DNA of 64,000 bases from Citrifermentans bremense R1 (GTDB lineage Bacteria; Desulfobacterota; Desulfuromonadia; Geobacterales; Geobacteraceae): NCBI RefSeq assembly GCF_000426865.1, contig NZ_KE384581.1, forward strand, positions 316,721 to 380,720. Reading direction: 5' to 3'. Of the stretch, positions 56,392 to 64,000 are shown piece by piece. Positions within the stretch are counted from its first letter, which is position 1. Each line of letters begins with the position of its first letter. Made by a program: the position numbers and the translations under genes. Below the pieces are notes generated by a model, which worked only from the letters and a program-made list of their open reading frames with translations, ran no database searches and had not been told where the DNA came from.

Positions 56392-57611
56392 GTAACTTCT
56401 TGGAGCTTCCTGCAATCAAGATCTCACAGCCATTGGGTATTTTTTATTCGGTTGTTATCCCGGCGAATACGTTGAAGTTGATTACCTACGTTGCTAGAGC
56501 TAAGTATAAAAGAGAGGGTATTTTTAATAAAGTGCTGTCTCCTATTACTGGTACTCAGCGGGACCATGATGAAAAACGAGAGAAAGACATCGCTGCCTAT
56601 ATTGACAGTACTGAAAGTGCTCTACCCAACACAATTATTCTTGGAGCTAATATTGAAGAGAATGGCTCCCTGACTCGTGAATCTGATCGCTGGCACGCTA
56701 TCGAAGTGGGGAATGGATTTTATCAGTTGATTGTCCCTACGGGGAGGGCGTTAGCATCAGTTATTGACGGACAACATAGACTTAATGGGTGTGTGCAGTC
56801 TGAAAGACAAGATTATAACCTTATATGCTCTGTGTATTTGGATTTACCTGCACCTTATCATGCGTATCTTTTTGCTACCATAAATGCAAATCAAAAAAAG
56901 GTAGATAGAAGTCTTGCATATGATTTATATGGGTTCAGCTTAGATCAGGAGCCTAGGACTATTTGGTCGCCAGAAAAGTTGGCGGTGTATCTTGTAAGAA
57001 AAATTAACGTTAGTGATGGTCCGTTTAAAAACAGAATTATTCTAGGCGCTCAGTCTGATGAAGAATCAGATAATGGACTCATTTCTTTGGCAGCACTTGT
57101 AGATAGTATTTTAAATCTAGTTAGTTCGAATCCAAAACAGGATCGAGATAAAATTTTGTATCATAAAAATGACAAAGGGCGGAAGTCGCTTATTGTTAAA
57201 AAATACTCGCCTCCTCTAAGAGAATTGTATATAACTGGTCAAGATGATAAAATAGAATTTATTCTTTTAGATTTTATTGCTGTTGCTAACGAAATTGTGC
57301 TTAAAGGCCAGCCTGACAGATCTTATATTGTTAAAACGGTCGGAATACAAGCCATTCTTGATTGGTTTAAATGTTACCTGCAAATAAAAGGTCACGATTT
57401 TGATCGCGGTGATTTGCTTGATAAGCTTCACCGTATCAACCGAATTGATTTTACGGATAACTTTTACACTGCCTCCGGCTTAGGAAGGGGAAGGATGAAA
57501 AATGTCATGCTAATTAATACCGGACTTAAGGCGTTGGATTCTCTGAGAAAAAGTAAAGATTTCGAGTTTTACGGGCAGCGGCAACTCGCCCCTGCAGGTT
57601 CCGTCATGTAA
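56388..57611 (+). CDS. DGQHR-domain protein, DndB-like, AT-rich
   Basis: A 407-aa protein with the DGQHR motif (SVIDGQHRLNG, about 127), the family signature of DndB and related proteins, and QRKKVDRSLAYDLYG-type following helices. It differs greatly in base composition from flanking genes (19 of 60 G+C in 57121-57180 by hand count). It overlaps the membrane protein gene and is followed by a hairpin at 57634. It could be a second regulator or partner for the membrane protein. Confidence 0.8.
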   Translation: MSNFLELPAIKISQPLGIFYSVVIPANTLKLITYVARAKYKREGIFNKVLSPITGTQRDHDEKREKDIAAYIDSTESALPNTIILGANIEENGSLTRESDRWHAIEVGNGFYQLIVPTGRALASVIDGQHRLNGCVQSERQDYNLICSVYLDLPAPYHAYLFATINANQKKVDRSLAYDLYGFSLDQEPRTIWSPEKLAVYLVRKINVSDGPFKNRIILGAQSDEESDNGLISLAALVDSILNLVSSNPKQDRDKILYHKNDKGRKSLIVKKYSPPLRELYITGQDDKIEFILLDFIAVANEIVLKGQPDRSYIVKTVGIQAILDWFKCYLQIKGHDFDRGDLLDKLHRINRIDFTDNFYTASGLGRGRMKNVMLINTGLKALDSLRKSKDFEFYGQRQLAPAGSVM

Positions 57612-57618
57612 AATTTAG

Positions 57619-57646
57619 TTGACTTCCTGGCAGAATAAAATAAACT
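57619..57646 (+). promoter_or_regulatory. Candidate dndB promoter overlapping the hairpin
   Basis: TTGACT, 16 bp, TAAACT. The -10 lies within the left arm of the 18-bp hairpin, and the dndB ATG is only 40 bp further. Confidence 0.4.
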
Positions 57647-57674
57647 TCCAAGCATTTTGGAAGTTTATTTTATT
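57634..57674 (+). terminator. Perfect hairpin between the DGQHR gene and dndB
   Basis: A perfect 18-bp stem (57634-57651 with 57657-57674) around GCATT; the right arm is T-rich and the sequence continues TT. The ribosome site GGGGGGCGT and ATG of dndB begin a few bases later, leaving no room for another promoter. Confidence 0.75.
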
Positions 57675-57685
57675 TTGGGGGGCGT

Positions 57686-58780
57686 ATGCCTATAGCCGAA
57701 TATTCCTTCCCGGCCATAAAGGGGCGTCAGGCAGGGCGTGAGTTTTACATTTCAATGTGCCCCTTAAAAATTGTGCCTCGCCTCTTCCTTTTTCAAGCAG
57801 ATGACCTACCTCCTGAACTCCGTTCCCAGCGCGTTCTTAACAAAGCCCGCATCCCCGAGATATCCCGTTATATCACCGCCAACCGGGAGAACTATATCTT
57901 CTCCGCCATAACTGCTTCTATTGACCGTCAAGTCACTTTTGAGAGACTGATTGTTAACGGGAAGGAGGTTGAGGATATCGGTAGATTGCGAATCCCGCTT
58001 GACGCACGTTTCATTTTGAACGACGGTCAACATAGGAGAGCTGCCATTGAGGATGCGCTGAAGGAGCAGCCGGACCTTGGCGATGAAACAATCTCGGTTG
58101 TTTTCTTCATCGACAAGGGATTGAAACATTCCCAGCAGATGTTTGCTGACTTGAACAAGCATGCGCTACGCCCTTCCAAGTCTACAGGAATTCTCTTTGA
58201 TCACCGTGATCCGCTGTCCAGCCTCGCCTGCGAGATTGTTGAAAAAATCCCTGTGTTCAGAAACCTGACCGAGATGGAGAAGACTTCCATTTCAAATCGC
58301 TCCACCAAACTCTTTACCTTGAGTGCCATTTACCAAGGCACGTTAGCTATTCTCCGCAAAACCGAAAGGTCAAAAGCAATTACCGATGCCGAAATGAAGG
58401 TGGCCTTCGATTACTGGAGTTGCGTTACCGAGAACATGCGTGACTGGAAGCTGGCTGCAGCGAAGAACATAAGTACATATGAACTTAGACGTGATTATGT
58501 CCATGCTCATGCCTTGGCCCTTCATGCCATAGGGCGACTTGGTGCAGCATTACTTTCGACAACCGGTCGAGATTACCGGCAGGAGCTTAAGAAGCTGGAC
58601 ACAATCGATTGGACCAGAAAGGCCATCGCCCTGTGGGAAGGGCGGGCAATGCACAACGGTAAAATCAGCAAGTCTCATACCTGCGTCACCCTGACCACAA
58701 ACTACCTGAAAACCTACTTCGATCTCCCGCTGACCCCGGAAGAGACTGAAGTTGAACTTGCATTCCTCAGGAAAGCCTAA
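57686..58780 (+). CDS. dndB: DNA sulfur modification protein DndB
   Basis: A 364-aa protein of the DndB family with FPAIKGRQAGREFY at the N-terminus and FILNDGQHRRAAIEDAL (about 112). DndB is the transcriptional / specificity factor of dnd operons and limits modification frequency. ATG 57686 follows GGGGGGCGT. Starts the modification block dndBCDEA. It is only distantly alike to the 407-aa DGQHR protein upstream beyond the motif. Confidence 0.9.
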   Translation: MPIAEYSFPAIKGRQAGREFYISMCPLKIVPRLFLFQADDLPPELRSQRVLNKARIPEISRYITANRENYIFSAITASIDRQVTFERLIVNGKEVEDIGRLRIPLDARFILNDGQHRRAAIEDALKEQPDLGDETISVVFFIDKGLKHSQQMFADLNKHALRPSKSTGILFDHRDPLSSLACEIVEKIPVFRNLTEMEKTSISNRSTKLFTLSAIYQGTLAILRKTERSKAITDAEMKVAFDYWSCVTENMRDWKLAAAKNISTYELRRDYVHAHALALHAIGRLGAALLSTTGRDYRQELKKLDTIDWTRKAIALWEGRAMHNGKISKSHTCVTLTTNYLKTYFDLPLTPEETEVELAFLRKA

Positions 58781-58787
58781 CCAATCT

Positions 58788-60161
58788 ATGGATAAAATTA
58801 CCGAAATCAAAGAGCACATCAAAAGGGTGTATCTGGCCTACAACCGTCCGTTTGTGGTAGGCTACTCCGGCGGCAAGGATTCCACAGTTGTCCTGCAACT
58901 GGTCTGGGATGTCATTGAAGAGCTGCCCCGTGAGCAGTTGACCCAGGACGTACACGTCATTTCGACCGATACCCTGGTTGAGACACCGTACATCATTGAC
59001 TACGTGACCAAAACGCTGGAACAGGTCAACAAGGCTTCCAGTGAATGCGGTCTGCCAATAAAGGCCCATCGACTGACGCCGCTCAATAAGAACAGTTTCT
59101 GGGTGAATCTGATCGGCAAGGGCTACCCTGCGCCAAGCCGCAATTTCCGCTGGTGTACGGAACGACTAAAGATTGAGCCGGTGAACCGCTTCATTGCCGA
59201 GCATGTGGACGAGTGGGGCGAAGCAACGGTGCTGCTGGGTGCCCGGCGGGACGAAAGCGCTTCCCGTAGCCAGGTGTTGGCAAAGAAGGTTCGGGACCAG
59301 ATGGGGCTGTCTAAGCATCCGACCTTGCCAGCGGCTTTTGTCTTTACCCCTATTGAAGAGATGACCACCGATGATGTCTGGTCGTACCTTTTGAATCACA
59401 AATGCCAGTGGGGCGGCAACAATCGGGATCTGGCGGCCATGTATCAGAACGCCGCCGGTGGCGAATGCCCGATGGTAGTGGACAAGTCGACGCCATCGTG
59501 TGGCAGTAGCCGTTTTGGCTGTTGGACCTGCACTCTGGTACAGCAAGACTCCACCATGGAAAACCTGATCGACAACGGTGAGGAGTGGATGGCGCCGCTG
59601 CTAGAGTTCCGGGATTTCCTAAGTGAGACCCAGGACCCGGAAAAGAAGCATATCTACCGCAGTCACAAACGACGAGACGGACAGGTTGCCTATGTGCGTG
59701 ACGGTACGCGGATTGCCTATGGTCCTTATAAGTTGGAGTGGCGTAAGGAGTTTCTAAAGCGGCTTTTGACCATCCAGAAGGATGTGCAGCAAAACGGACC
59801 TGACCCGTCCATGCAGCTAATTGCAGTTGAAGAGCTGGAGCTGATCCGCGACTTTTGGCGGGAAGAGGAATGGTCAGATTCCGTCCCTGAAATATACCGG
59901 GAGGTCATTGGCGCTGACCATGTCTGGCCGGACGATGACGGTATCAGGTATTCACTGGCGGATCATGAATTGCTCACTACCCTCTGCCGGCAAGCCGGTA
60001 TAAATCCTGATTTGCCGACTAAACTGCTAGACCAGGAACGTCGCTTACAGGGGATGACCCGCCGGGCCGGGATTCTGGACAAGATCGACCGGATCTTTGC
60101 CGAGGAGTGGCGCACGGAAGAGGAAGTGCTGAAGGAGCTTGAGGCAGGGCATGATATTTAA
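58788..60161 (+). CDS. dndC: Phosphorothioation sulfurtransferase DndC
   Basis: A 457-aa PAPS-reductase-like PP-loop protein: SGGKDSTVVLQL (about 26), STDTLVETP, RWCTERLKIEP, LGARRDESASRS and a cysteine cluster CGSSRFGCWTC (about 238-248) for an iron-sulfur centre. With sulfur from DndA, DndC is thought to activate DNA phosphate with ATP. ATG 58788 is 8 bp after dndB. Overlaps dndD by 11 bp. Confidence 0.95.
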   Translation: MDKITEIKEHIKRVYLAYNRPFVVGYSGGKDSTVVLQLVWDVIEELPREQLTQDVHVISTDTLVETPYIIDYVTKTLEQVNKASSECGLPIKAHRLTPLNKNSFWVNLIGKGYPAPSRNFRWCTERLKIEPVNRFIAEHVDEWGEATVLLGARRDESASRSQVLAKKVRDQMGLSKHPTLPAAFVFTPIEEMTTDDVWSYLLNHKCQWGGNNRDLAAMYQNAAGGECPMVVDKSTPSCGSSRFGCWTCTLVQQDSTMENLIDNGEEWMAPLLEFRDFLSETQDPEKKHIYRSHKRRDGQVAYVRDGTRIAYGPYKLEWRKEFLKRLLTIQKDVQQNGPDPSMQLIAVEELELIRDFWREEEWSDSVPEIYREVIGADHVWPDDDGIRYSLADHELLTTLCRQAGINPDLPTKLLDQERRLQGMTRRAGILDKIDRIFAEEWRTEEEVLKELEAGHDI

Positions 60162-62163
60162 CAAACTGACACTTGTGAACGTGGGCAATTTTGCCGGAAC
60201 GCACGTCTTTAACCTGAGACAGAAAGAGACGACCGCAGAACCACAGCCGATTGTGCTGTTCGGCGGCCTGAACGGTGCCGGGAAGACAACGATTTTCGAT
60301 GCCATCAAGCTTTGTCTCTATGGCCAGGAGATGTTCGGCGCTATTCCGGTCGCCAGGTACCATGACTACCTGCGCAAGAAGATCCATGCCTCTAAAACAA
60401 CCGATTTACAGCCAACCTTTGCCTCCATTGCCCTTGCGTTTGACTATACCCAACAGGGACAGGCCTGTGCCTATCGAGTTGAGCGTTTCTGGGAAAATCG
60501 AGAACATAAGCTACACGAATCATTGAAGGTTTCACGCAACGGGAAAACGATTGCAGAAGTGGAGCGGGACTCGTGGCAGGATTTCATCAAGGAAATTATT
60601 CCTATTGGGCTGTCCCAACTATTCTTTTTTGATGGTGAAAAGATCCAGAAAATGATGTCCGAGGACAGCAGTGAGCAATTGCGAAAATCGATCTTCGCCC
60701 TGCTGGGGCTGGATCTGGTGGAGCGGCTCCAGGCCGACTTGAAAATATACCGGAGCAAACATCTGCAGGAAACCCAGCACGAGAATTACCGGAATGATCT
60801 GGATGAGCTTGAAGGGCAACTGAGGGATGTAGATGCTGAAATCAAGATGATCAACGATAACAAGGCCAGCTTGCAGAATGCTATTGATCAGCTTACCGAC
60901 CAGATTGCTACCTATCGCGACAAGGTTGCCGCGCAGGGGGAAGGGTACTATCGCAACCGGCTGAGCCAGGAAGACGTGCGCCGCAAGTTGGAATATGAGA
61001 TTGACGCCATCAGGGACCGGTTTCGTGAGTTAGCTGCGGGGCTGTTGCCCGTGGCGGTCGCGGCTTCCGTTGCTTTAAAGCTGAAAGCACAGGTGGAAAC
61101 TGAGCGGAGCCAGAAAGCTGCAACGCTACTGGCTGCCAGTCTTGCTCTCAAATATCAGGAGCTTCTGACCAGGATCGATGCCCCTGATTTTCTGGTCGGT
61201 ATATCGATGCAGACTGTGGCACTCAATGGTCTTAAAGAGGCCGTAAAGGCAGAGCTTTCTCGCCTGTTTAGTCGGGATGACCGCACAGAGCCCAGCCTCG
61301 AGGTGTTTGGCTACTCGGGGAAGCAGACGATTGACGTTTTGCATGCCATTGATGCTGCATTGAATAACCTCCCTGAGGAGATGGCAGCGCTTTCAGTCCG
61401 CTATGAATCTGGCTACAGGCAGTTGCAGGAGACTATCGCCTTTTTGAACAAGGTTCCTGATGAAGAGCTGATTCAGCCGATGTATGAACAGCTGGCCAGT
61501 CTGAATATGCAAATGGGAGGGCTAACTGAGAAGCGCAACACTATGGATGCGCAGCTTGGTGAACTTGCCAACCGTCGGAATGAGATTGAGCGGTGGGTTG
61601 TGCAGCTGGAGCGGAAGCTTGGCGCAGCATATGACCTTGAAGAGCGGCTGCAGACCGTTTTCAAGGTGGAGCGGGTGCTTGCCGATTATCACCGGCAACT
61701 GGCCCGGCAGAAGGTTTTCACCGTTCAGAATGAGTTCACAACGATCTTCAGGATGCTGCACCGAAAAGAAGACATGATTGCCTCGGTGAGAATCGACCCA
61801 GACACGTTTGGCGTCCGACTTTTCGATCGGCAGGGAGCTGAAATCAGCATCGGAAGCCTTTCTTCAGGGGAGTTGGAGATTTACGCCATGTCCATGCTCT
61901 GGGCTCTGGCCAAAACGTCAGGGCAGAAGTTACCATTCATTGTCGATACGCCGCTGGCTCGCTTAGATTCGAAGCACCGGGATAATCTGGTGGAGCTGTT
62001 TTTCCCCTACGCGTCCCATCAGATGATGATCTTTTCCACCAACACGGAAGTTGACCAGCAGTATTTCGAGCAGTTGGAGCCCAGTATCGCCCAGGCATAT
62101 AACCTTGAGTACTGCGAAGAACGCAAGTCAACCGTGGCAAAGGAAGGTTACTTTTGGAACTGA
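60151..62163 (+). CDS. dndD: DNA sulfur modification ATPase DndD
   Basis: A 670-aa SMC-like ATPase: Walker A GLNGAGKTTIFDAIKLC (about 41), coiled-coil arms (about 200-300 and 440-510), signature SLSSGELEIYAMS (about 570) and Walker B LPFIVDTPLARLDS (about 591). It probably opens or nicks DNA for sulfur insertion together with DndE. ATG 60151, overlapping dndC; dndE starts before its stop. Confidence 0.95.
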   Translation: MIFNKLTLVNVGNFAGTHVFNLRQKETTAEPQPIVLFGGLNGAGKTTIFDAIKLCLYGQEMFGAIPVARYHDYLRKKIHASKTTDLQPTFASIALAFDYTQQGQACAYRVERFWENREHKLHESLKVSRNGKTIAEVERDSWQDFIKEIIPIGLSQLFFFDGEKIQKMMSEDSSEQLRKSIFALLGLDLVERLQADLKIYRSKHLQETQHENYRNDLDELEGQLRDVDAEIKMINDNKASLQNAIDQLTDQIATYRDKVAAQGEGYYRNRLSQEDVRRKLEYEIDAIRDRFRELAAGLLPVAVAASVALKLKAQVETERSQKAATLLAASLALKYQELLTRIDAPDFLVGISMQTVALNGLKEAVKAELSRLFSRDDRTEPSLEVFGYSGKQTIDVLHAIDAALNNLPEEMAALSVRYESGYRQLQETIAFLNKVPDEELIQPMYEQLASLNMQMGGLTEKRNTMDAQLGELANRRNEIERWVVQLERKLGAAYDLEERLQTVFKVERVLADYHRQLARQKVFTVQNEFTTIFRMLHRKEDMIASVRIDPDTFGVRLFDRQGAEISIGSLSSGELEIYAMSMLWALAKTSGQKLPFIVDTPLARLDSKHRDNLVELFFPYASHQMMIFSTNTEVDQQYFEQLEPSIAQAYNLEYCEERKSTVAKEGYFWN

Positions 62164-62534
62164 ACGGACTAGAATTCAAACGGATCAAGCTTTCCCTGGA
62201 GTCGACCAAGAAGCTCCAACTCTTCAAGGCGCGGACGGGATTGACACCCAACATAGCCTGCCGGTTGGCACTGGGCATATCTCTCGCTGAAAACAATATG
62301 CCGGCTTTGGAGCTGTTCACCGAAGAATCTGGCCAGGAGATTAATCGCTACACTCTTTTCGGTGAGCATGAGTTGATCCTGACCTCACTTTTTTTCCAGT
62401 GGTGCCACGACAAGAGGATTGAACCTGAAGAGCGGGAAGACTATTTTCTCGCCCATATCAATAGAGGTGTTGAGCTGCTGGTAAACCGTGTTCGGGGGTT
62501 GGAGAATTTGGCTCAGCTGGTAAAGGTGAGTTGA
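62154..62534 (+). CDS. dndE: DNA sulfur modification protein DndE
   Basis: A 126-aa ribbon-helix-helix-like protein with KLSLESTKKLQLFKARTGLTPN and a C-terminal helical part (RGVELLVNRVRGLENL). DndE forms a tetramer that binds nicked dsDNA. TTG start at 62154, overlapping dndD by 10 bp; no ATG is in place. Overlaps dndA's ATG by one base. Confidence 0.93.
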   Translation: MELNGLEFKRIKLSLESTKKLQLFKARTGLTPNIACRLALGISLAENNMPALELFTEESGQEINRYTLFGEHELILTSLFFQWCHDKRIEPEEREDYFLAHINRGVELLVNRVRGLENLAQLVKVS

Positions 62535-63679
62535 TGACGGAACCAATTTATCTCGACCATAATGCCACGACGCCAGTTGACCCTCGGGTGCTGGAGAAGA
62601 TGCTGCCATATTTTTCCGAGATATATGGTAACGCCTCCAGCATCGATCACCTGCACGGTAATCGGTCGAAAAAGGCCGTGGACGCGGCACGGCAAACGAT
62701 AGCAAAGCTTCTTGGCTGCCGTAAGGATAACGAGGTAATCTTTACAGGCGGTGCCACTGAAGCGAACAACCTCGCCCTTATCGGCAGCTATCGTAGGCTG
62801 CGCGAAAAAGGTCGTCACATCATCTCTTCTGCCATCGAACACCCTGCTGTTCTCGACACGCTCCACTATTTGGAGAATGAGGGTGCGGAAGTAACCCTGC
62901 TGCCGGTTGATTGCTATGGTGTAGTAGATATTCAGGCACTACAGGCCGCAATTAGAAGCGACACGATTTTGATCTCGGTAATGTTTGCCAATAACGAAAT
63001 CGGCACCATCCAGCCAATCAAGGAAATTGGCGAGGTTTCCAAGAAACATGGGGTTCTGTTTCATGTCGATGCCGCCCAAGCGGTCGGACATGAGCCTTTG
63101 CATGTTTATGATCTAAACATTGATCTCTTATCTTTCAGTGCCCACAAGTTCTATGGTCCGAAAGGTGTAGGAGGGCTGTTCGTCCGGACTTATGCACCGA
63201 TGGTACGACTTGACGCAGTAATGTTCGGTGGTGGTCAGGAGAGGGGGCTGCGTCCGGGAACGCTGAACGTGCCGGCGATTGTCGGTATGGCAGAGGCTCT
63301 GGCTATTGCTGTCCAAGGTCAAAAAGCAGAGCGCGAGAGATTAGGGGATTTGTCAGCTACAATCAAGGCTAATCTCCTTGCCGCATTCCCGGGCATCATC
63401 TTTAACGGTCATCCCGAAAAGAGATTACAGCACAATCTGAATATAACTATTCCTGGCGTAGAGGCGAAGGGGTTGATTCATTTGCTGAAGGACAGACTAT
63501 CTTTCTCGGCAGGGTCCGCTTGTTCGACAACCAAGGTTGAGCCGTCGCATGTTTTGAAGGCCATCGGACTGAGCGATGATGAGTGCTTCCAGACCATACG
63601 GTTTGGGGCAGGTCGGTCAACGATGAATAGCTTGCAAATTTCTGAAATTCTTATTGAAGGAATTCGCAAATTGAACTAA
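62534..63679 (+). CDS. dndA: Cysteine desulfurase of the Dnd system (DndA/IscS-like)
   Basis: A 381-aa PLP enzyme: YLDHNATTPVDPRV, FTGGATEANNLAL, HVDAAQAVGH, PLP lysine in SAHKFYGPKG (about 205) and the persulfide cysteine in SAGSACSTTK (about 329). It gives sulfur from cysteine to DndC. Located last in the operon, whereas dndA often stands apart in other systems. ATG 62534 is preferred to the TTG three bases before it. Confidence 0.93.
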   Translation: MTEPIYLDHNATTPVDPRVLEKMLPYFSEIYGNASSIDHLHGNRSKKAVDAARQTIAKLLGCRKDNEVIFTGGATEANNLALIGSYRRLREKGRHIISSAIEHPAVLDTLHYLENEGAEVTLLPVDCYGVVDIQALQAAIRSDTILISVMFANNEIGTIQPIKEIGEVSKKHGVLFHVDAAQAVGHEPLHVYDLNIDLLSFSAHKFYGPKGVGGLFVRTYAPMVRLDAVMFGGGQERGLRPGTLNVPAIVGMAEALAIAVQGQKAERERLGDLSATIKANLLAAFPGIIFNGHPEKRLQHNLNITIPGVEAKGLIHLLKDRLSFSAGSACSTTKVEPSHVLKAIGLSDDECFQTIRFGAGRSTMNSLQISEILIEGIRKLN

Positions 63680-63746
63680 TGGGGAGGTTCCGGGGACACA
63701 AGGGGGGGGACGGGGTCGGCGCGTGTCAAGCTAGTTGTCGCCTGAC

Positions 63747-64000
63747 CTATGCAGCGTTGACAGTTTTATTTTCTTCTTCGAGGACGACTTTGGTCACTAC
63801 TGCCTCGCGTTCTGGATTGAGTGTCACGGCTGCCACTGGCGTCCAATCACGGGTACTACCTGACCACCGCCGAGGGTTCGCTTCTCTTGCTTTTCCATAG
63901 AGCTCGTGGCGAGCCCTGAGAATCTCAACATCCTCTCCGGCATGACGTTGAGCGGGGGTTACGTACTTGATGCCACTGTGTCGATGATCGAAGTTGTACC
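63747..64000 (-). mobile_element. IS3-family transposase (OrfB), N-terminal part outside window
   Basis: Reading left from the window edge, YNFDHRHSGIKYVTPAQRH, ILRARHELYGKAREANP and RRWSGSTRDWTPVAAVTLNP form the C-terminal end of the integrase-core transposase common to IS3-group elements, ending in a TAG at 63747. It is about 84 codons long in the window. The left IS end would fall in 63680-63746, but its terminal repeat was not fixed. It marks the right flank of the Dnd region. Confidence 0.88.

Noticed and set aside
51257..63679. DndF, DndG or DndH
   Set aside because: None of the proteins in the locus carries an HerA/FtsK-like DndH or DndF-like pattern that I can recognise; the helicase is a PLD-SF2 fusion.
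63679..63900. Plus-strand 73-codon frame after dndA
   Set aside because: It is antisense to the IS3 transposase frame.

Overview
The window (about 62% G+C over most of its length) looks like a chromosomal segment of a Geobacteraceae bacterium in the Geobacter / Citrifermentans / Geomonas group. This is inferred from multiheme c-type cytochromes, a DUF3373-type porin, an abundance of chemosensory genes, and a gene order (der, alternative che cluster, leuS, lptE, holA, rpsT, miaB, guaB, guaA) that I recall from Geobacter. No species is claimed.

Layout. 1-3188 (-): a large membrane sensor histidine kinase cut by the left edge. 3612-5225: a chemoreceptor with a sigma28-like promoter. 5353-8197: two paralogous 62/63-aa small genes, a minisatellite of 21 tandem 21-bp units, a small hypothetical gene and a REC-SpoIIE phosphatase. 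8249-11841 (-): ATP-dependent and GTP-dependent PEP carboxykinases side by side. 12512-13785: rubredoxin and a class V aminotransferase. 14134-15456: der. 15534-28803: a 13-gene chemosensory operon (DUF4388-REC, cheY, cheA, ExeA-like ATPase, cheW, response regulator, cheW, zinc-ribbon-REC, HEAT protein, cheR, cheB, GAF protein, cheY). 29099-34396: leuS, lptE, a HepT/MntA toxin-antitoxin pair, holA, rpsT. 34788-39260: a SAM methyltransferase, then (-) a porin / small periplasmic protein / octaheme cytochrome set resembling an extracellular electron conduit. 39589-47266: miaB, a DUF151 nuclease-family gene, an M42 peptidase, guaB, guaA, gph and flgM.

From 47367 the character changes. tRNA-Gly(CCC) is followed by hicBA, a lipase / ankyrin-lipoprotein pair that looks like an effector-immunity module, and a DNA phosphorothioation (Dnd) defence locus from 51257 to 63679. 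Base composition becomes mosaic, with a strongly AT-rich stretch at about 55.9-57.6 kb, and a truncated IS3-family transposase closes the right edge. I read 47.4-64 kb as a genomic island beside a tRNA gene.

How the Dnd locus is likely to work. DndA (cysteine desulfurase) supplies sulfur, DndC (PP-loop enzyme), DndD (SMC-like ATPase) and DndE (DNA-binding) put phosphorothioate into the DNA backbone, and DndB is the regulator / specificity factor. Upstream lie a PLD-nuclease/SF2-helicase fusion resembling the Dnd-linked restriction enzyme family, a 64-aa protein, a second SMC-like ATPase, a Dnd-associated protein 4 homologue, a four-helix membrane protein and a second DGQHR protein. No DndF, DndG or DndH is visible. 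A perfect 18-bp hairpin overlapped by a promoter-like sequence separates the upstream block from dndBCDEA. The AT-rich membrane-protein/DGQHR pair inside this locus, and the 21-bp array, are the least explained features of the window.
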